Shown piece by piece: positions 1-11,460 of a stretch of DNA of 64,000 nt (its first letter is position 1; each line of letters opens with the position of its first letter). A program made the position numbers and the translations under genes. A model generated the notes under the pieces. It saw only the letters and a program-made list of their open reading frames with translations. It did no database searches and was not told the origin of the DNA. The DNA is from an uncultured Pseudoxanthomonas sp. (GTDB lineage Bacteria; Pseudomonadota; Gammaproteobacteria; Xanthomonadales; Xanthomonadaceae): NCBI GenBank assembly GCA_946886405.1, contig CAMPIO010000004.1, positions 7,475-71,474 of the forward strand, given 5' to 3'.

Positions 1-3
1 CGG

Positions 4-732
4 TCAACCGGCCTCGAGTACCGGCGGGTCCCACAGGCAGCGGCCGCCGGCCTTCTTCCGCAACGTCGCGAGCCGTGCTTCATGCGCGGCGATCTCATCG
101 GCCGATGCCATGACGCGCGGGCGGGCGCCGGCGATCGCGGGGTCGAAGTGATGGACCACGGTCGCCGACGCGCCTTGCCCGGCGTCTTCCGCCCCACCGA
201 AGCCGATCTCGCGCTGACCGGCGGTCAGGTTCAGGTAGACATCGCAAAGCAGCTGGGCATCGAGCAAGGCGCCATGCAGTTGCCGATGCGTGTTGTCCAC
301 GCCCAGCCGCTTGCACAGCGCATCCAGAGAATTGCGCTGGCCCGGGAACCGTTGACGCGCCAGCAGCAGCGAATCCTCGACGGTGACGCGGTCGGCCAGG
401 CGTCCGTACTGGTCGCCCAGCCTCGAGAGTTCGTAGTCCAGGAACCCGACGTCGAACGCCGCGTTGTGGATCACCAGTTCCGCGCCATCGATGAAGGCCA
501 GGAACTCGTCGGCGATCGCCGCGAACAGGGGTTTGTCGGACAGGAACTCGAGGCTCAGGCCGGTGACTTCCGCCGCGCCTTGCTCGAACTCGCGCTGCGG
601 ATTGATGTACTGGTGGTAGGTACGCCCGGTCGGGCGGCGCTCCAGCAGTTCAACGCAGCCGATCTCGACGACGCGGTTGCCCTTCTTCCACTCCAGGCCG
701 GTGGTTTCGGTGTCGAGGATGATCTGGCGCAT
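4..732 (-). CDS. dnaQ: DNA polymerase III epsilon subunit (3'-5' proofreading exonuclease)
   Basis: Proofreading subunit of the replicative polymerase, binding the alpha polymerase subunit in the Pol III core. The 242-aa product begins with a DEDDh exonuclease domain: Asp7 and Glu9 in the DTETTG motif (Exo I), the HNAAFD stretch near residue 90 (Exo II), and a late H...GALLDA segment with the general-base His and last Asp (Exo III). The C-terminal tail is the usual low-complexity alpha-binding tail. Length matches E. coli DnaQ (243 aa). Its ATG shares one base with the stop of the upstream GNAT gene, so rnhA, GNAT and dnaQ are probably co-transcribed. The neighbourhood with rnhA and gloB is conserved in gammaproteobacteria. 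Confidence 0.96.
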   Translation of the reverse strand: MRQIILDTETTGLEWKKGNRVVEIGCVELLERRPTGRTYHQYINPQREFEQGAAEVTGLSLEFLSDKPLFAAIADEFLAFIDGAELVIHNAAFDVGFLDYELSRLGDQYGRLADRVTVEDSLLLARQRFPGQRNSLDALCKRLGVDNTHRQLHGALLDAQLLCDVYLNLTAGQREIGFGGAEDAGQGASATVVHHFDPAIAGARPRVMASADEIAAHEARLATLRKKAGGRCLWDPPVLEAG

Positions 733-1289
733 CAGGCGGCTTCCGTGGTCAGGTGCAGGTGGAACAGGTCGAGCGCGTGCGCGACATGCGGCAGCACGAC
801 CATTCTGTCGAATTCGAATCCCAGTTTCTGCAACAGGCCTATCGAAGCCGCGTTGTCGGGGTTGACGATGGCGCGCAGGCAGGTGATGCCGAGCCGGCCG
901 GCGGCATCGGCAATGACGGCATGGGCGGCTTCATGGGCGAACCCCTGGCCCACGTGCGCAGGCAGCAGCGCATAGCCAAGGTCGGGACCTTCCAGTCCTT
1001 CGCGGCTGACCAGACCACCGTTGCCGATGAGCTCGCCGGTATCCTTGCGCTGGATCGCGTACATGCCGAAACCATGCTGCGTATAGCTGCGCAAGGCGCC
1101 GTTGCGCAGGTAGTCGCGTGCCTGGTCCAGGGTCCGCACGCCGCGATCGGCGATGTGGCGGATGAAGGCCGCGTCGTTGAGCAAGGCAAGCATCAGCGCG
1201 ACGTCGGCATCGTCCTGGTCCGACATCGCATGCAAGCGCAGGCGCGGCGTTTCCGCGATGACTTGGCCCGGCGTCAACGGCAGGCTCAC
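732..1289 (-). CDS. GNAT-family N-acetyltransferase (RimJ/RimL-like)
   Basis: Predicted acetyl-CoA-dependent N-acetyltransferase of 185 aa. The N-terminus has the ETPRLRL opening typical of RimJ/RimL-type GNATs. The GQGFAHEA stretch around residue 115 corresponds to the acetyl-CoA pyrophosphate-binding motif A (Q/RxxGxG/A), and [16 protein letters not shown] is the usual motif B with the N..S...L.K.GF signature. The substrate cannot be told from sequence and could be a ribosomal protein N-terminus or a small amine. The start overlaps the rnhA stop by 4 nt (ATGA), placing it between rnhA and dnaQ in one transcription unit. Confidence 0.88.
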   Translation of the reverse strand: MSLPLTPGQVIAETPRLRLHAMSDQDDADVALMLALLNDAAFIRHIADRGVRTLDQARDYLRNGALRSYTQHGFGMYAIQRKDTGELIGNGGLVSREGLEGPDLGYALLPAHVGQGFAHEAAHAVIADAAGRLGITCLRAIVNPDNAASIGLLQKLGFEFDRMVVLPHVAHALDLFHLHLTTEAA

Positions 1290-1735
1290 GCCACGGCCCC
1301 GTGCCGGAAGCGTACGGCGGCATTGCGCGCCAGTACGTCGACGCGTTCATTGTCCGGGTCGCCGTTGTGGCCCTTGACCCACTTCCAATCGATCTTGTGG
1401 CGACCGGTGGCCGCGTGCAGGCGCTCCCACAGGTCGCGATTCTTCACCGGGTCGCCGCCGGCCGTCTTCCAGCCACGCCGCACCCAACCCGGCATCCATT
1501 CGGTGATGCCTTGCCGGACGTACTGCGAATCGATATGCAGCGTGATCTCGCAGCCTTCCGTCAGGACCTCCAGGGCCGCGATGGCCGCCATCAGCTCCAT
1601 GCGGTTGTTGGTGGTCTGCGCTTCGCCGCCGACCACTTCGCGCTCCTTCTCCCCATAGCGCAGGAGCGCCGCCCAGCCTCCTGGCCCGGGATTGCCCAGG
1701 CAGGAGCCATCGGTATGGATGCTGACGTGCTTCAT
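1286..1735 (-). CDS. rnhA: Ribonuclease HI
   Basis: Degrades the RNA strand of RNA-DNA hybrids, including R-loops and Okazaki primers. The 149-aa protein has the complete D-E-D-D metal-binding set: Asp9 (HTDGSC), Glu47 (NNRMEL), Asp69 (HIDSQY) and Asp133 (ERVDVLA). It also has the basic-protrusion WVRRGW segment that grips the hybrid. Length is close to E. coli RNase HI (155 aa). It is the first gene of a leftward rnhA-GNAT-dnaQ group; rnhA next to dnaQ is a long-known arrangement. Confidence 0.96.
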   Translation of the reverse strand: MKHVSIHTDGSCLGNPGPGGWAALLRYGEKEREVVGGEAQTTNNRMELMAAIAALEVLTEGCEITLHIDSQYVRQGITEWMPGWVRRGWKTAGGDPVKNRDLWERLHAATGRHKIDWKWVKGHNGDPDNERVDVLARNAAVRFRHGAVA

Positions 1736-1756
1736 GTGTCCTCTTGAGTCGAGTTG

Positions 1757-2416
1757 TCAGGCTGCAGGTGCGGCGCGCCATGCAGGCGACACCCGCGCAG
1801 GGGGAATGAGGCCGGCCACACGCTTTTCCGCTTCCAGCAGGCGGGCCGCCCGGAACGGCGCCGGTCCGTGGCCAGGGGCATCGGCAATGCTTTTCCAGAC
1901 CGGGCCGTAGTGAAGGACGTGCTCCGAGACGACCAGTCCGGCGGCCGCCAGTTGCAGGCGCCACTGGTCAAGCGCGCGCGGAACCAGTCCGGCGCCGCGC
2001 CAGCGCAGGCGGTAAGGACTCCATGGGTTCAGCACGAACAGCCAAAGGCGCCCGCCGGGTTCGAGAATCCTGGAGCACTCCTGCAGCAGGGGCTGGGGAT
2101 CGCCGGCATCCAGTACATGCTGCAGCACGATCACGCCCATGGCCTCGGTGGGCAGCGGCAGCGGCAGTCCACACTGGACCTGTCCGGCCAGACGATCGGA
2201 TCCGGCACTGGCCCACAGCCGGAGCCCGCGCGTGGCCGGCCCCGTGGCCAGCGACGGATCGCCGCCTTCCGGCGACACCCACAACCAGGGCTGCGGCGAC
2301 CGGCTGGTGAGCGCCTGGCTCACACGGGCATGTTCCGACGCCAGCAACGGTCCGCCGTGGCCCGTCCCGAACCACGCCAGGGGATCGGGTTGACGGGTAA
2401 ACGCGAACGCAGGCAT
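1757..2416 (-). CDS. SAM-dependent methyltransferase, YafS-like position
   Basis: Small class I methyltransferase of about 219 aa starting at the MPAFAFT methionine. A longer upstream reading would run into the divergent gloB promoter region. The core has the post-I segment LPLPTEAMGVIVLQHVLD and the LEPGGRLWLFVLNPWS motif typical of Methyltransf_11 proteins. Motif I is weak, so catalytic competence is not certain. It sits between rnhA and divergent gloB, as E. coli yafS does, which supports orthology by synteny. The substrate is unknown. Confidence 0.8.
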   Translation of the reverse strand: MPAFAFTRQPDPLAWFGTGHGGPLLASEHARVSQALTSRSPQPWLWVSPEGGDPSLATGPATRGLRLWASAGSDRLAGQVQCGLPLPLPTEAMGVIVLQHVLDAGDPQPLLQECSRILEPGGRLWLFVLNPWSPYRLRWRGAGLVPRALDQWRLQLAAAGLVVSEHVLHYGPVWKSIADAPGHGPAPFRAARLLEAEKRVAGLIPPARVSPAWRAAPAA

Positions 2417-2477
2417 GTTCGGATTGTAGAGGACGCCGCCCCCGGGCGTCCGTCCCCCGCCCCGGAGCCTTTCCCCG

Positions 2478-3257
2478 ATGCGCCTGCTTGCCTTGCCTGC
2501 CTTCGAGGACAACTACATCTGGGCGCTCGTGGACGACGATGGCGACGCGCTGGTGATCGATCCCGGCGATGCCGCGCCCGTCCTGGCCGCCACCGGCAAC
2601 GGCCTGTGGCCTGCAGCGGTCCTGATCACCCATCACCACGCCGATCATGCCGGAGGCGTCGCGGCGCTACGCGCCCGATGGCCGACGCTGCCGGTGTTCG
2701 CGCCCGATGACGATCGCATTCCCGATGCCACCGAGCGGGTCGGCGATGGCGATGTCGTGCGGGTGAAACACTGGGAGCTCTCGGTACTGTCCGTTCCCGG
2801 ACATACGCGCAGCCACATCGCCTTCCATGGCGGCGGCGCCGACGGTCCGCCGCATCTGTTTTGCGGGGACACGCTGTTCAGCCTCGGCTGCGGGCGCCTG
2901 TTCGAAGGCACGCCGGCGCAGATGCTCACTTCACTGGAGCGCCTGGCCGCCCTGCCCGCCTCATCACTGGTCTGCTGCGGTCACGAGTACACGTTGGCCA
3001 ATGGCGCGTTCGCCGCAGTCGTCGACCCGCTGAACCCGGCCCTGCGCCAACGCATCGAGGAGGTCCACACCATGCGCCATGCTGGCCGCCCCAGCCTGCC
3101 CGTCACGCTCGCCAGCGAAATCGCAACCAATCCTTTCCTGCGGGTGGACGCGGACGCCGTACGCGCTGCCGTGTCCCACCGCCTCGGCCGAAGCCCTGTC
3201 GATCGGGTGGAGACGTTTGCCACCCTGCGGCAATGGAAGAACGACTTCCGCGCATGA
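2478..3257 (+). CDS. gloB: Hydroxyacylglutathione hydrolase (glyoxalase II)
   Basis: Second enzyme of the glyoxalase pathway, hydrolysing S-D-lactoylglutathione to glutathione and D-lactate. The 259-aa metallo-beta-lactamase-fold protein carries the [11 protein letters not shown] dinuclear metal motif near residue 55, a GHT metal ligand (VPGHTRSH), the LFCGDTLF loop with the bridging Asp, and the [10 protein letters not shown] segment with the last ligand His and substrate-binding Tyr. Length matches E. coli GloB (251 aa). It is divergent from the YafS-like methyltransferase and overlaps the next gene by 4 nt (ATGA), so the two are translationally coupled. Confidence 0.96.
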   Translation: MRLLALPAFEDNYIWALVDDDGDALVIDPGDAAPVLAATGNGLWPAAVLITHHHADHAGGVAALRARWPTLPVFAPDDDRIPDATERVGDGDVVRVKHWELSVLSVPGHTRSHIAFHGGGADGPPHLFCGDTLFSLGCGRLFEGTPAQMLTSLERLAALPASSLVCCGHEYTLANGAFAAVVDPLNPALRQRIEEVHTMRHAGRPSLPVTLASEIATNPFLRVDADAVRAAVSHRLGRSPVDRVETFATLRQWKNDFRA

Positions 3258-4441
3258 AACTTCGCTCCCCTTTGTATCTCGCCCTGCTGGGACTCGGCTT
3301 GGCATGCACATCGCATACCGCCGTCGCGGCCGATCCCCCGACCCCGGCGGAAGCATCACCGCCTGTGTCGGGAATGCCCGCAGTCGACCCGTCCAGCCTT
3401 CCCCCAAGCCACCAGCGCAGCGGCCTGGAAATCTACCAGCGCTTCCGCGAGGGGCTCGCCGATCCGGAGTGCGACAGCGAGGCGACCAACGGGCGCTGGA
3501 AGAAGCATTTCAGCCATGCCCCCGGACAACTCGCGCGCAGCGAAGACGACGTACTGCCGCTGTTCGGCTACGTGGTCGACGCGTTGCGTGAAGCGCACCT
3601 GCCCACCGAGTTCGCGTTGATTCCGTTCGTCGAAAGCGGCTACAAGCCTGGCGCGCGCAATCCCCAGGGACCGGCGGGGCTGTGGCAGTTCATCGGCATC
3701 ACCGCGCGCAACCACGGCGTACCGATGCGTGAGGGCTACGACGGCCGGCTGTCGCCCGTGGATTCCACCCAGGCTGCTGTCCGCTATCTCAAGACGCTGC
3801 ATGGCATGTTCGGCGGCGACTGGCGCTTGGCGGTGATGGCGTACAACGCCGGCGAGTACCGCCTGCTGCAGTCGATGCGGCGTGCCGGCATGAATGCCCG
3901 CAATGCGCGGCCAGCGGAGTTGCCCGGTCTGTCCGGCATCACCTATGCCTACGTGGAGAAGCTGCATGCTCTCGCCTGCATCTTCCAGCAAGCCGATGAT
4001 CGCGAGGCCTGGCTGAAGCAGATGGACAGGCCGGTGCCACGCTTGGCCGCACATGTCCTGCCCGGCGATGCGACTCTGGAAGCCTGGGCCAGACAGCAAC
4101 AGCAACCCGTCACGCTGCTCAGGCGCCTCAATCCCGCCCTCACGGGTCGCTTCAGCCGGGGCACGAAACCGATCCGCCTGCTGGCACCGACGAATTCCGA
4201 CTTGGACGATGTCGTCACGCAGACGCCGGCTGCCACGGCCCACGCAGAAGCGTCGGCGGCAACGACCATTGACGGAGCCACGATCCCTCGTACGCATACG
4301 GTCACGCGTGGTGAATCGGCGTGGACGATCGCGCGTCGCCACGGCATCACCACCACGCGACTGCTCCAGATGAATGGCTTGAAGGCGGATGCCGTGCTGC
4401 GCCCCGGCATGGTGCTGAAACTGGAGGGAGAGGCGCCGTAG
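3254..4441 (+). CDS. mltD: Membrane-bound lytic murein transglycosylase D-like (SLT + LysM)
   Basis: Predicted periplasmic lytic transglycosylase of 395 aa cleaving the MurNAc-GlcNAc bond of peptidoglycan. A signal peptide covers about residues 1-28 and contains one Cys, but no convincing lipobox. The SLT domain follows with the catalytic Glu in [12 protein letters not shown], then GPAGLWQFI, and the AYNAGEYR motif. One clear LysM domain lies at the C-terminus ([18 protein letters not shown]), against two or more in E. coli MltD. The start chosen overlaps the gloB stop (ATGA); gloB-mltD adjacency is also found in E. coli. Confidence 0.9.
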   Translation: MKLRSPLYLALLGLGLACTSHTAVAADPPTPAEASPPVSGMPAVDPSSLPPSHQRSGLEIYQRFREGLADPECDSEATNGRWKKHFSHAPGQLARSEDDVLPLFGYVVDALREAHLPTEFALIPFVESGYKPGARNPQGPAGLWQFIGITARNHGVPMREGYDGRLSPVDSTQAAVRYLKTLHGMFGGDWRLAVMAYNAGEYRLLQSMRRAGMNARNARPAELPGLSGITYAYVEKLHALACIFQQADDREAWLKQMDRPVPRLAAHVLPGDATLEAWARQQQQPVTLLRRLNPALTGRFSRGTKPIRLLAPTNSDLDDVVTQTPAATAHAEASAATTIDGATIPRTHTVTRGESAWTIARRHGITTTRLLQMNGLKADAVLRPGMVLKLEGEAP

Positions 4442-4465
4442 TCGCCGGCCTGCGACGCATGAAGA

Positions 4466-4487
4466 AATCCCGCCTTGCGGCGGGATT
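4466..4487 (-). terminator. Intrinsic terminator after ppiD
   Basis: Perfect 9-bp stem AATCCCGCC/GGCGGGATT with a 4-nt loop, between the convergent mltD and ppiD ends. On the minus strand it is followed by a short T-rich run (ATTTCTTC); the plus-strand side has none. It probably terminates mainly ppiD and may act in both directions. Confidence 0.7.
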
Positions 4488-4509
4488 CGGTCGACCATCG
4501 AAACAGGGC

Positions 4510-6486
4510 TCAGAGCCGCTCTTCGAACACCTTGACCTTGAAGCGCTTGCGCAGCGCATCTATGTACGCCTGCGTTGCGATGCCGCCATTGAGCTGCACC
4601 AACTGCTGCTGCATGTTCGCGCGTTCTTCGGCCGGCATGTCCGCGATGACGCCATCGGTGACCTTGTTGATGGTGAAGACGGCATAGGCGCCCTGACCCA
4701 AGGCCACCTGACCCGCAACGACCTTGCCATCGGCAGGTCGTCCCGCCGCGAAGATCGCCTCGTTGGCTTCGGCCGTCGGCATCGGCATGCCGCGACGCAA
4801 GCCCGGTAGTTCATTGAAACGCAGCCCATCCGCAGCAGCGATGGTGGCGAGCGACTCACCCTTCTGCACGCGTGCGACCAGCGCATCTGCCGCAGCACGC
4901 GCCGCCTTTTCGCGACGATCCTGGCGGATGGCGAACACGACGGCATCGCGCGCCTTGTCCAAGGGCAGCGCCTGCTCGGGTGTGTGCTGGGCCACGCGGA
5001 TGACGACGCTGTGGTTTGGCGCGACCTCGATCGGATCGCTGATGGTGCCGTCCTGGACGAGCGTGTCGGAGAACGCCGCACGCAGCACGGCGGGTACCGT
5101 CGCGATGCCCTGGGGTTCATTGCGGGAGAACGGCCCCACCTTCTGCAGCGGGAGGCCGGTCGCCTGCGCAGCGGGAGCCAGCGCCGTCGGGTTCTTCAAC
5201 GTCTCGTTGACCACGCGGCCTGCAAGATCGTTGTACGCCCGATCCCGCTCGCCATTGGCTTCTTCTGCCGCGAGTTCGCCGCGTACCTCCTCGAAGCTGC
5301 GACCGGTACCCGGGTCGACCCGCTTCAACTGCAGTACGTGGTAGCCGAAATCGCTCTTCACGGGACCGCGGATCTCGCCCGCCTGCATCGCAAAGGCCGC
5401 ATCTTCGAACGGCTTCACCATCGAACCGTCCTTCGCAAACGGCGGCAGCTCACCGCCCGCATCCTTCGACCCCGGGTCGTCCGAATTCGCGCGCGCCAAC
5501 GCGGCGAAATCAGCACCCTCGCGCGCCTGCTTGGCCAGCGCAGCCGCCTTCTCTTCGGCCTTCTTCTGTGTGGCCGCATCGGCGCCCGCATCGACCCCGA
5601 TCAGGAGATGGGCGACCACGCGCTGCTCCAGCGACATGAAGCGCGACTTCTCCGCCTCGTAACGCTTGCGCAGGGCGGCCTCATCGGCGACGGCGGCAAC
5701 CGGCAGCGTCGCGCCGTTGATCTCGACGTACTCCAGCGAGACCTGCTCGGGCTGCTTGAAATCATTCTTGTGGCCGTCGTACCAGGCCTTGACCTGCGCA
5801 TCCGTCACGTCGGCCGTGTCCTCCGCCAGCGGCGGCAGCAGGGCGATGCCGATATCACGGGTCTCGCCCAACAGCTTCCACATGCGCGCCTGCTCGCCCC
5901 CGGTGGTGAAGTCGGACTCACCAATGGCCTGCGGCAACAGCATCATGCGCAAACGTTCGCGCTGCTGCTCCTGGAACTGCACCGGAGAGATCGCCGGCAC
6001 CTGCGACGAGAGCAGCATCTGGTACTGCTCGGGACTGAACTTGCCGTCCACCTGGAACGCCGGCTCGCTCATGATCATCTTCTGCACCGCCGCATCACCC
6101 ACGACGATGCCCGCACGCTTGGCACCGAGCGCGAGCACCTTCTGGTCGATCAACTGCTCCAGCACCTTGCGCTTGTTGTCCGCGCTTTCGAATTCGCGCG
6201 GATCGAACGCCTCGCCCAGCGCCTGGCGCTGTTGCTGGCGCGCCTGCTCGAAGGCATCGCGGAAATCGTCCTGAGTGACCTCTTCGCGCTGCCATACCAT
6301 CGAGACAGGCCACCACTGGGGGGCGGACTCCCACCATGTCGGCGGAGCCTCGACGAGCGCCACGTCACTGGCGGTTCCGCCGGTCATGTACTCGTTCACA
6401 CCGACGAAGGCGAACGGGATAATCAGCAGCCCCAGGATCAGGCTGGCGATCCACCCAGAAGTTTTGTCGCGGAGTTTCTGCAGCAT
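4510..6486 (-). CDS. ppiD: Peptidyl-prolyl cis-trans isomerase D (periplasmic chaperone)
   Basis: Inner-membrane-anchored periplasmic folding helper acting on proteins leaving the Sec translocon. The 658-aa product has an N-terminal cytosolic stretch and one transmembrane segment (about residues 12-34, IASLILGLLIIPFAFVGV). A SurA_N-like chaperone region follows (YMTGG to about 180), then a central parvulin domain at about residues 265-370 with the HLLIG and FGYHVLQL signatures, and a C-terminal chaperone part. Length is near E. coli PpiD (623 aa). It lies downstream of lon-hupB and two tRNAs, close to the enterobacterial clpP-clpX-lon-hupB-ppiD order. Confidence 0.95.
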   Translation of the reverse strand: MLQKLRDKTSGWIASLILGLLIIPFAFVGVNEYMTGGTASDVALVEAPPTWWESAPQWWPVSMVWQREEVTQDDFRDAFEQARQQQRQALGEAFDPREFESADNKRKVLEQLIDQKVLALGAKRAGIVVGDAAVQKMIMSEPAFQVDGKFSPEQYQMLLSSQVPAISPVQFQEQQRERLRMMLLPQAIGESDFTTGGEQARMWKLLGETRDIGIALLPPLAEDTADVTDAQVKAWYDGHKNDFKQPEQVSLEYVEINGATLPVAAVADEAALRKRYEAEKSRFMSLEQRVVAHLLIGVDAGADAATQKKAEEKAAALAKQAREGADFAALARANSDDPGSKDAGGELPPFAKDGSMVKPFEDAAFAMQAGEIRGPVKSDFGYHVLQLKRVDPGTGRSFEEVRGELAAEEANGERDRAYNDLAGRVVNETLKNPTALAPAAQATGLPLQKVGPFSRNEPQGIATVPAVLRAAFSDTLVQDGTISDPIEVAPNHSVVIRVAQHTPEQALPLDKARDAVVFAIRQDRREKAARAAADALVARVQKGESLATIAAADGLRFNELPGLRRGMPMPTAEANEAIFAAGRPADGKVVAGQVALGQGAYAVFTINKVTDGVIADMPAEERANMQQQLVQLNGGIATQAYIDALRKRFKVKVFEERL

Positions 6487-6620
6487 GTGCGCGCGGGATC
6501 CGAATTCGTTCAGCCGTGCAGTTTACCGTGCAAGCGCTGCTGCGTCTCGCCATCCGGCGGAGACGCGTGCGGCGCGCCCATATGATGCGCCGGATAGAAA
6601 CAGGGATGACGAGAGGACAG

Positions 6621-6645
6621 CAAAAAGCCCGCTTTCGCGGGCTTT
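6621..6645 (-). terminator. Intrinsic terminator after tRNA-Asp
   Basis: Stem AAAGCCCGC/GCGGGCTTT with a 4-nt loop, followed on the minus strand by a run of five T. It lies directly downstream of tRNA-Asp. Confidence 0.85.
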
Positions 6646-6655
6646 CTGGGTGAAA

Positions 6656-6732
6656 TGGCGGAGTGGACGGGACTCGAACCCGCGACCTCCGGCGTGACAG
6701 GCCAGCATTCTAACCGACTGAACTACCACTCC
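6656..6732 (-). tRNA. tRNA-Asp(GTC)
   Basis: A 77-nt cloverleaf on the minus strand beginning GGAGTGGTAGTTCAG, with anticodon loop CTGTCAC (anticodon GTC), T-arm GTTCGAG and an encoded CCA. The 7-bp acceptor stem GGAGTGG/CCACTCC is perfect and the discriminator base is G, as expected for Asp. Confidence 0.97.
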
Positions 6733-6816
6733 GCGCTAAGACGAACATTGTAAGACGATTTGCGCGGTTTCCGCTAGACCATCCGACAATTTTTTTGATT
6801 CTGCATCGCCCCGATG

Positions 6817-6891
6817 TGGTGGGTGCTGAGGGTTTCGAACCCCCGACCCTCTCCGTGTAAGGGAGACGCTCTACCGCTGAGCTAAGCACCC
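6817..6891 (-). tRNA. tRNA-Val(TAC)
   Basis: A 75-nt cloverleaf on the minus strand beginning GGGTGCTTAGCTCAG, with anticodon loop CTTACAC (anticodon TAC), T-loop TTCGAAA and an encoded CCA. It lies between hupB and tRNA-Asp and is probably co-transcribed with tRNA-Asp. Confidence 0.97.
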
Positions 6892-6925
6892 GGGTGATCG
6901 CACCCTGCCATCGGCAGCGAGTCGA

Positions 6926-7198
6926 TTAGTTTACGGCATCCTTCAGGGCTTTGCCAGCCTTGAACGCGGGATTCTTGGAAGCCTTGATCTTGATGGTGTC
7001 GCCGGTCTTCGGGTTGCGGCCCGTGCGTGCGGCGCGCTTGCGGACCTGGAAGGTGCCGAAGCCGACCAGCGTCACGCTGTCGCCCTTCTTGAGGGCCTTG
7101 GTGATGCTGGAGATGACGGCGTCGACGGCACGGCCGGCTTCGGCCTTGGACACTTCAGCTTCGTCGGCGACGGCATCGATCAATTCGGTTTTGTTCAT
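6926..7198 (-). CDS. hupB: DNA-binding protein HU
   Basis: Nucleoid protein that bends DNA without sequence specificity. The 90-aa product has the N-terminal dimerisation helices ([11 protein letters not shown]), the VGFGTF core, and the beta-arm with the GRNPKTG tip whose proline intercalates into DNA. It ends in the [14 protein letters not shown] helix. Length equals E. coli HU (90 aa). A GGGAG ribosome-binding site lies 8 nt before the start. It sits downstream of lon, the standard place for hupB, with its own promoter at 7,326-7,354. Confidence 0.97.
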   Translation of the reverse strand: MNKTELIDAVADEAEVSKAEAGRAVDAVISSITKALKKGDSVTLVGFGTFQVRKRAARTGRNPKTGDTIKIKASKNPAFKAGKALKDAVN

Positions 7199-7325
7199 TG
7201 AGTAACTCCCTGTGCGGCACAACCGCGGAATGAGTGACCGGAACCTGAGCCTGCGTTCGTCTCGCGGGAACCGGTCGTGATGTCCACGCGCATCGAAGCG
7301 TCGCCTCGTGCATGCGGGTGTCGTC

Positions 7326-7354
7326 GTTATACCAGCGCAAAAAATGCCACGCAA
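7326..7354 (-). promoter_or_regulatory. Sigma-70-type promoter for hupB
   Basis: Minus-strand TTGCGT (-35), 17-bp spacer with a T6 tract, then TATAAC (-10). It predicts a leader of about 120 nt before hupB and lies between the lon stop and the hupB start. Confidence 0.65.
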
Positions 7355-7415
7355 GCCGAAAACCCAGCAATGACGCGGGTTTCAAGGCGATGACATCCAC
7401 CGTCCGTCACTTCGT

Positions 7416-9866
7416 TCAATGCTTGACGCCGGGCTGCTGTGATCCTTTTCCCTTGCTTTTGCCGGTTGCCGGCACCGCCCTTTCGCCACCATCGCCACCC
7501 GTGGCCGGCACGGGGGCCAGCGGCCGCTCGAGCGCCAGATCGAGCACTTCGTCGATCCATTTCACCGGCACGATTTTCATGCCCGCGGTGACGTTCGCCG
7601 GAATGTCGGCCAGGTCCTTCTTGTTTTCATCGGGAATGATCACGGTCGTGATGCCACCGCGCAGCGCCGCAAGCAGCTTCTCCTTCAAGCCACCGATCGC
7701 GGTGACGCGACCGCGCAGCGTGGTCTCACCGGTCATGGCCACATCCGCGCGCACCGGATTCCTGGTCAGCGCGGACACCAGCGCAGTCACCATCGCGATG
7801 CCCGCACTTGGTCCGTCCTTTGGCGTCGCACCGTCTGGCACGTGCAGGTGCACGTCATGCTTCTGGAGGAATTCCGCATCCACGCCGAGGCTCACCGCGC
7901 GGCCGCGCACCACCGACATGGCGGCGGATCCGGATTCCTTCATCACGTCGCCGAGCTGGCCTGTCAACAGCAGGCCACCCTTGCCTGGCACCAGCGCGAC
8001 TTCGATCTGCAGCAGGTCGCCGCCGACTTCCGTCCACGCCAGACCGGTCACAAGACCGATCTCGTTCTGCTCCTCGGCGCGCCCGAAATCGTAGCGACGA
8101 ACGCCGGAATACTTCTCCAGGTTCTTGGAGCCGACCTGCACCGGCGCGGGCTTCTTCTTGGCGACTTTCGGTCCCGCCAGCGCGATTTCCTTCACCACCT
8201 TGCGGCAGATCTTGGCGACTTCGCGTTCCAGGTTGCGCACGCCGGACTCGCGCGTGTAATAGCGCACCAGATCGCGGATCGCGCTCTCGGCGATCTTCAG
8301 TTCGTCGACCTTCAAGCCGTTGGCCTTCAGTTGCTTCGGCACCAGGTACCGCTGCGCGATGTTGACCTTCTCGTCCTCGGTGTAGCCCGGGATGCGGATG
8401 ACCTCCATGCGATCCAGCAAGGGGCCGGGGATGTTCAGGGAGTTCGACGTCGCAACGAACATCACCTCGGACAGGTCCAGGTCCACTTCGAGATAGTGGT
8501 CGTTGAAGGCGTTGTTCTGCTCCGGATCCAGCACCTCGAGCAGTGCGGACGAAGGATCGCCCCGGAAATCCATCGACATCTTGTCGATCTCGTCCAACAC
8601 GAACAGCGGGTTCTTGCTGCCTGTCTTGTTGAGGTTCTGCACGATGCGACCAGGCATCGAGCCGACATAGGTACGACGATGGCCACGGATCTCGGCCTCG
8701 TCGCGCACGCCGCCCAGCGACATGCGCACGAACTTGCGGTTGGTCGCCTTGGCGATGCTCTGACCCAACGAGGTCTTGCCGACGCCAGGCGGGCCGACCA
8801 GGCACAGGATCGGGCCACGCAGCTTCTTCACGCGCGACTGCACCGCGAGATACTCGAGGATGCGCTCCTTGACCTTCTCCAGACCGTAATGGTCGGCGTC
8901 CAGCGTGTCCTGCGCGGCCTTGAGGTCCTTGCGCACCTTGGTGCGCTTGTTCCAGGGCACGCCCAGCAGCCAGTCCAGATAATTGCGGACCACAGCGGCT
9001 TCCGCCGACATCGGCGACATCTGCTTGAGCTTGTTGAGCTCGTTGCGCGCCTTCGTTTCGACGGGCTTTGGCATGCCGGCCTCGGCGATCTTGCGTGCGA
9101 GTTCTTCCAGTTCGTTGGGCGCCTCGTCCAGTTCGCCCAGTTCCTTCTGGATCGCCTTCATCTGCTCGTTGAGGTAGTACTCGCGCTGGCTCTTCTCCAT
9201 CTGCGACTTCACACGGCCGCGGATTCGCTTCTCCAACTGCTGCACGTCGATCTCGCCATCGACGAAACCCACCAGCAATTCCAGTCGTTCGCCGACCTCG
9301 ACGGTCTCCAGAAGGCGCTGCTTGTCGCTCAAGCGCACGCCGAGGTGCGCCGAGATCGTATCGGCCAGACGGCTGGGTTCATCGATGCCCGCCAGCGTCT
9401 GCAGCAACTCGGGCGGCAGCTTGCGGTTGGTCTTCACATATTGCTCGAACAAGCCCATCAGCGAGCGGGCAACTGCCTCGATCTCGCGCGGCTCGCGCGC
9501 GTCGGTGGAATCGATCTCCTCCCCCTGCCCGTAAAGCGAGCCGTCGCGCTCGACCACGTTCGACACGCTGACACGCGTCGTGCCCTCGACCAGCACCTTG
9601 ATGGTGCCATCCGGCAGCTTCAGCAACTGCAGGACCTGGGCGAGCGTACCGACCGTGTAGAGATCGGCGGCGACGGGATCATCCGTCTCGGCTGATTTCT
9701 GCGCCAGCAGGATGATGCGCTTGTCGGCCTCCATTGCCTGCTCCAGCGCGCGCATGGATTTGTCGCGGCCGACGAACAGCGGGATGACCATGTGCGGGAA
9801 CACCACCACGTCACGTAGCGGCAGGACCGGCAGGTCGAGGATTTCAGTGTGGGGACGACGGGGCAT
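7416..9866 (-). CDS. lon: ATP-dependent Lon protease
   Basis: Cytosolic AAA+ serine protease that degrades misfolded and regulatory proteins. Starting at [10 protein letters not shown] the protein is 816 aa, in the usual range (E. coli 784, Xanthomonas relatives about 820). The N-terminal substrate-recognition domain opens with [16 protein letters not shown]. The AAA+ module has Walker [10 protein letters not shown] and Walker [11 protein letters not shown]. The C-terminal protease domain has the catalytic Ser in [11 protein letters not shown], with the catalytic Lys in the following GLKEKLLAA region. It is downstream of clpX and has a heat-shock-type promoter at 9,920-9,948. Confidence 0.97.
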   Translation of the reverse strand: MPRRPHTEILDLPVLPLRDVVVFPHMVIPLFVGRDKSMRALEQAMEADKRIILLAQKSAETDDPVAADLYTVGTLAQVLQLLKLPDGTIKVLVEGTTRVSVSNVVERDGSLYGQGEEIDSTDAREPREIEAVARSLMGLFEQYVKTNRKLPPELLQTLAGIDEPSRLADTISAHLGVRLSDKQRLLETVEVGERLELLVGFVDGEIDVQQLEKRIRGRVKSQMEKSQREYYLNEQMKAIQKELGELDEAPNELEELARKIAEAGMPKPVETKARNELNKLKQMSPMSAEAAVVRNYLDWLLGVPWNKRTKVRKDLKAAQDTLDADHYGLEKVKERILEYLAVQSRVKKLRGPILCLVGPPGVGKTSLGQSIAKATNRKFVRMSLGGVRDEAEIRGHRRTYVGSMPGRIVQNLNKTGSKNPLFVLDEIDKMSMDFRGDPSSALLEVLDPEQNNAFNDHYLEVDLDLSEVMFVATSNSLNIPGPLLDRMEVIRIPGYTEDEKVNIAQRYLVPKQLKANGLKVDELKIAESAIRDLVRYYTRESGVRNLEREVAKICRKVVKEIALAGPKVAKKKPAPVQVGSKNLEKYSGVRRYDFGRAEEQNEIGLVTGLAWTEVGGDLLQIEVALVPGKGGLLLTGQLGDVMKESGSAAMSVVRGRAVSLGVDAEFLQKHDVHLHVPDGATPKDGPSAGIAMVTALVSALTRNPVRADVAMTGETTLRGRVTAIGGLKEKLLAALRGGITTVIIPDENKKDLADIPANVTAGMKIVPVKWIDEVLDLALERPLAPVPATGGDGGERAVPATGKSKGKGSQQPGVKH

Positions 9867-9919
9867 GGGGGCTCCAGCGAGGTGCGGAATGCAGGGGTGC
9901 GAAGGCACCAATGGGCCCG

Positions 9920-9948
9920 TTATGGGGCCATCGCGGAAGGGATGCAAG
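9920..9948 (-). promoter_or_regulatory. Sigma-32 (heat-shock) promoter of lon
   Basis: Minus-strand CTTGCAT, 14-bp spacer, CCCCATAA, close to the sigma-32 consensus (CTTGAAA, 11-16 bp, CCCCATNT). It lies about 55 bp upstream of the lon start, as expected for a heat-shock gene. Confidence 0.75.
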
Positions 9949-9995
9949 AGCGCCGCCAAAACCCCAGGAGAACCGGCGACCTGCCACTTGCAGCC

Positions 9996-10027
9996 AAAAA
10001 CTGAACAGGCGCCACTGGGGCGCCTGT
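9996..10027 (-). terminator. Intrinsic terminator after clpX
   Basis: Stem AACAGGCGCC/GGCGCCTGT with a 5-nt loop, followed on the minus strand by TCAG and a five-T run. It separates clpX from the lon promoter. Confidence 0.8.
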
Positions 10028-10050
10028 CAGATCAACACAGCGTGGCCACC

Positions 10051-11334
<1,284 letters not shown>

Positions 11335-11391
11335 GCTGGTATTACTCGGTCGCTCAACCTGCCCGGAGGGGCTTGCGGTCGGAGAATAGCA

Positions 11392-11421
11392 CACGGTCCC
11401 GGCTTGTCAGCCGGGACCGTG
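11392..11421 (-). terminator. Long hairpin between clpP and clpX
   Basis: Perfect 12-bp stem CACGGTCCCGGC/GCCGGGACCGTG with a 6-nt loop. No T-run follows on the minus strand, so it may be an attenuator, a processing or stability element in a clpP-clpX transcript, or a factor-dependent stop. Confidence 0.45.
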
Positions 11422-11460
11422 AACAGGGGGATTTGAGCTCGAAAACCCGCAATCCGTCGA

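Noticed and set aside
82..975. Long open frame antisense to dnaQ and GNAT
   Set aside because: High GC gives long antisense frames; the opposite strand encodes clear conserved enzymes and this product has no recognisable domain.
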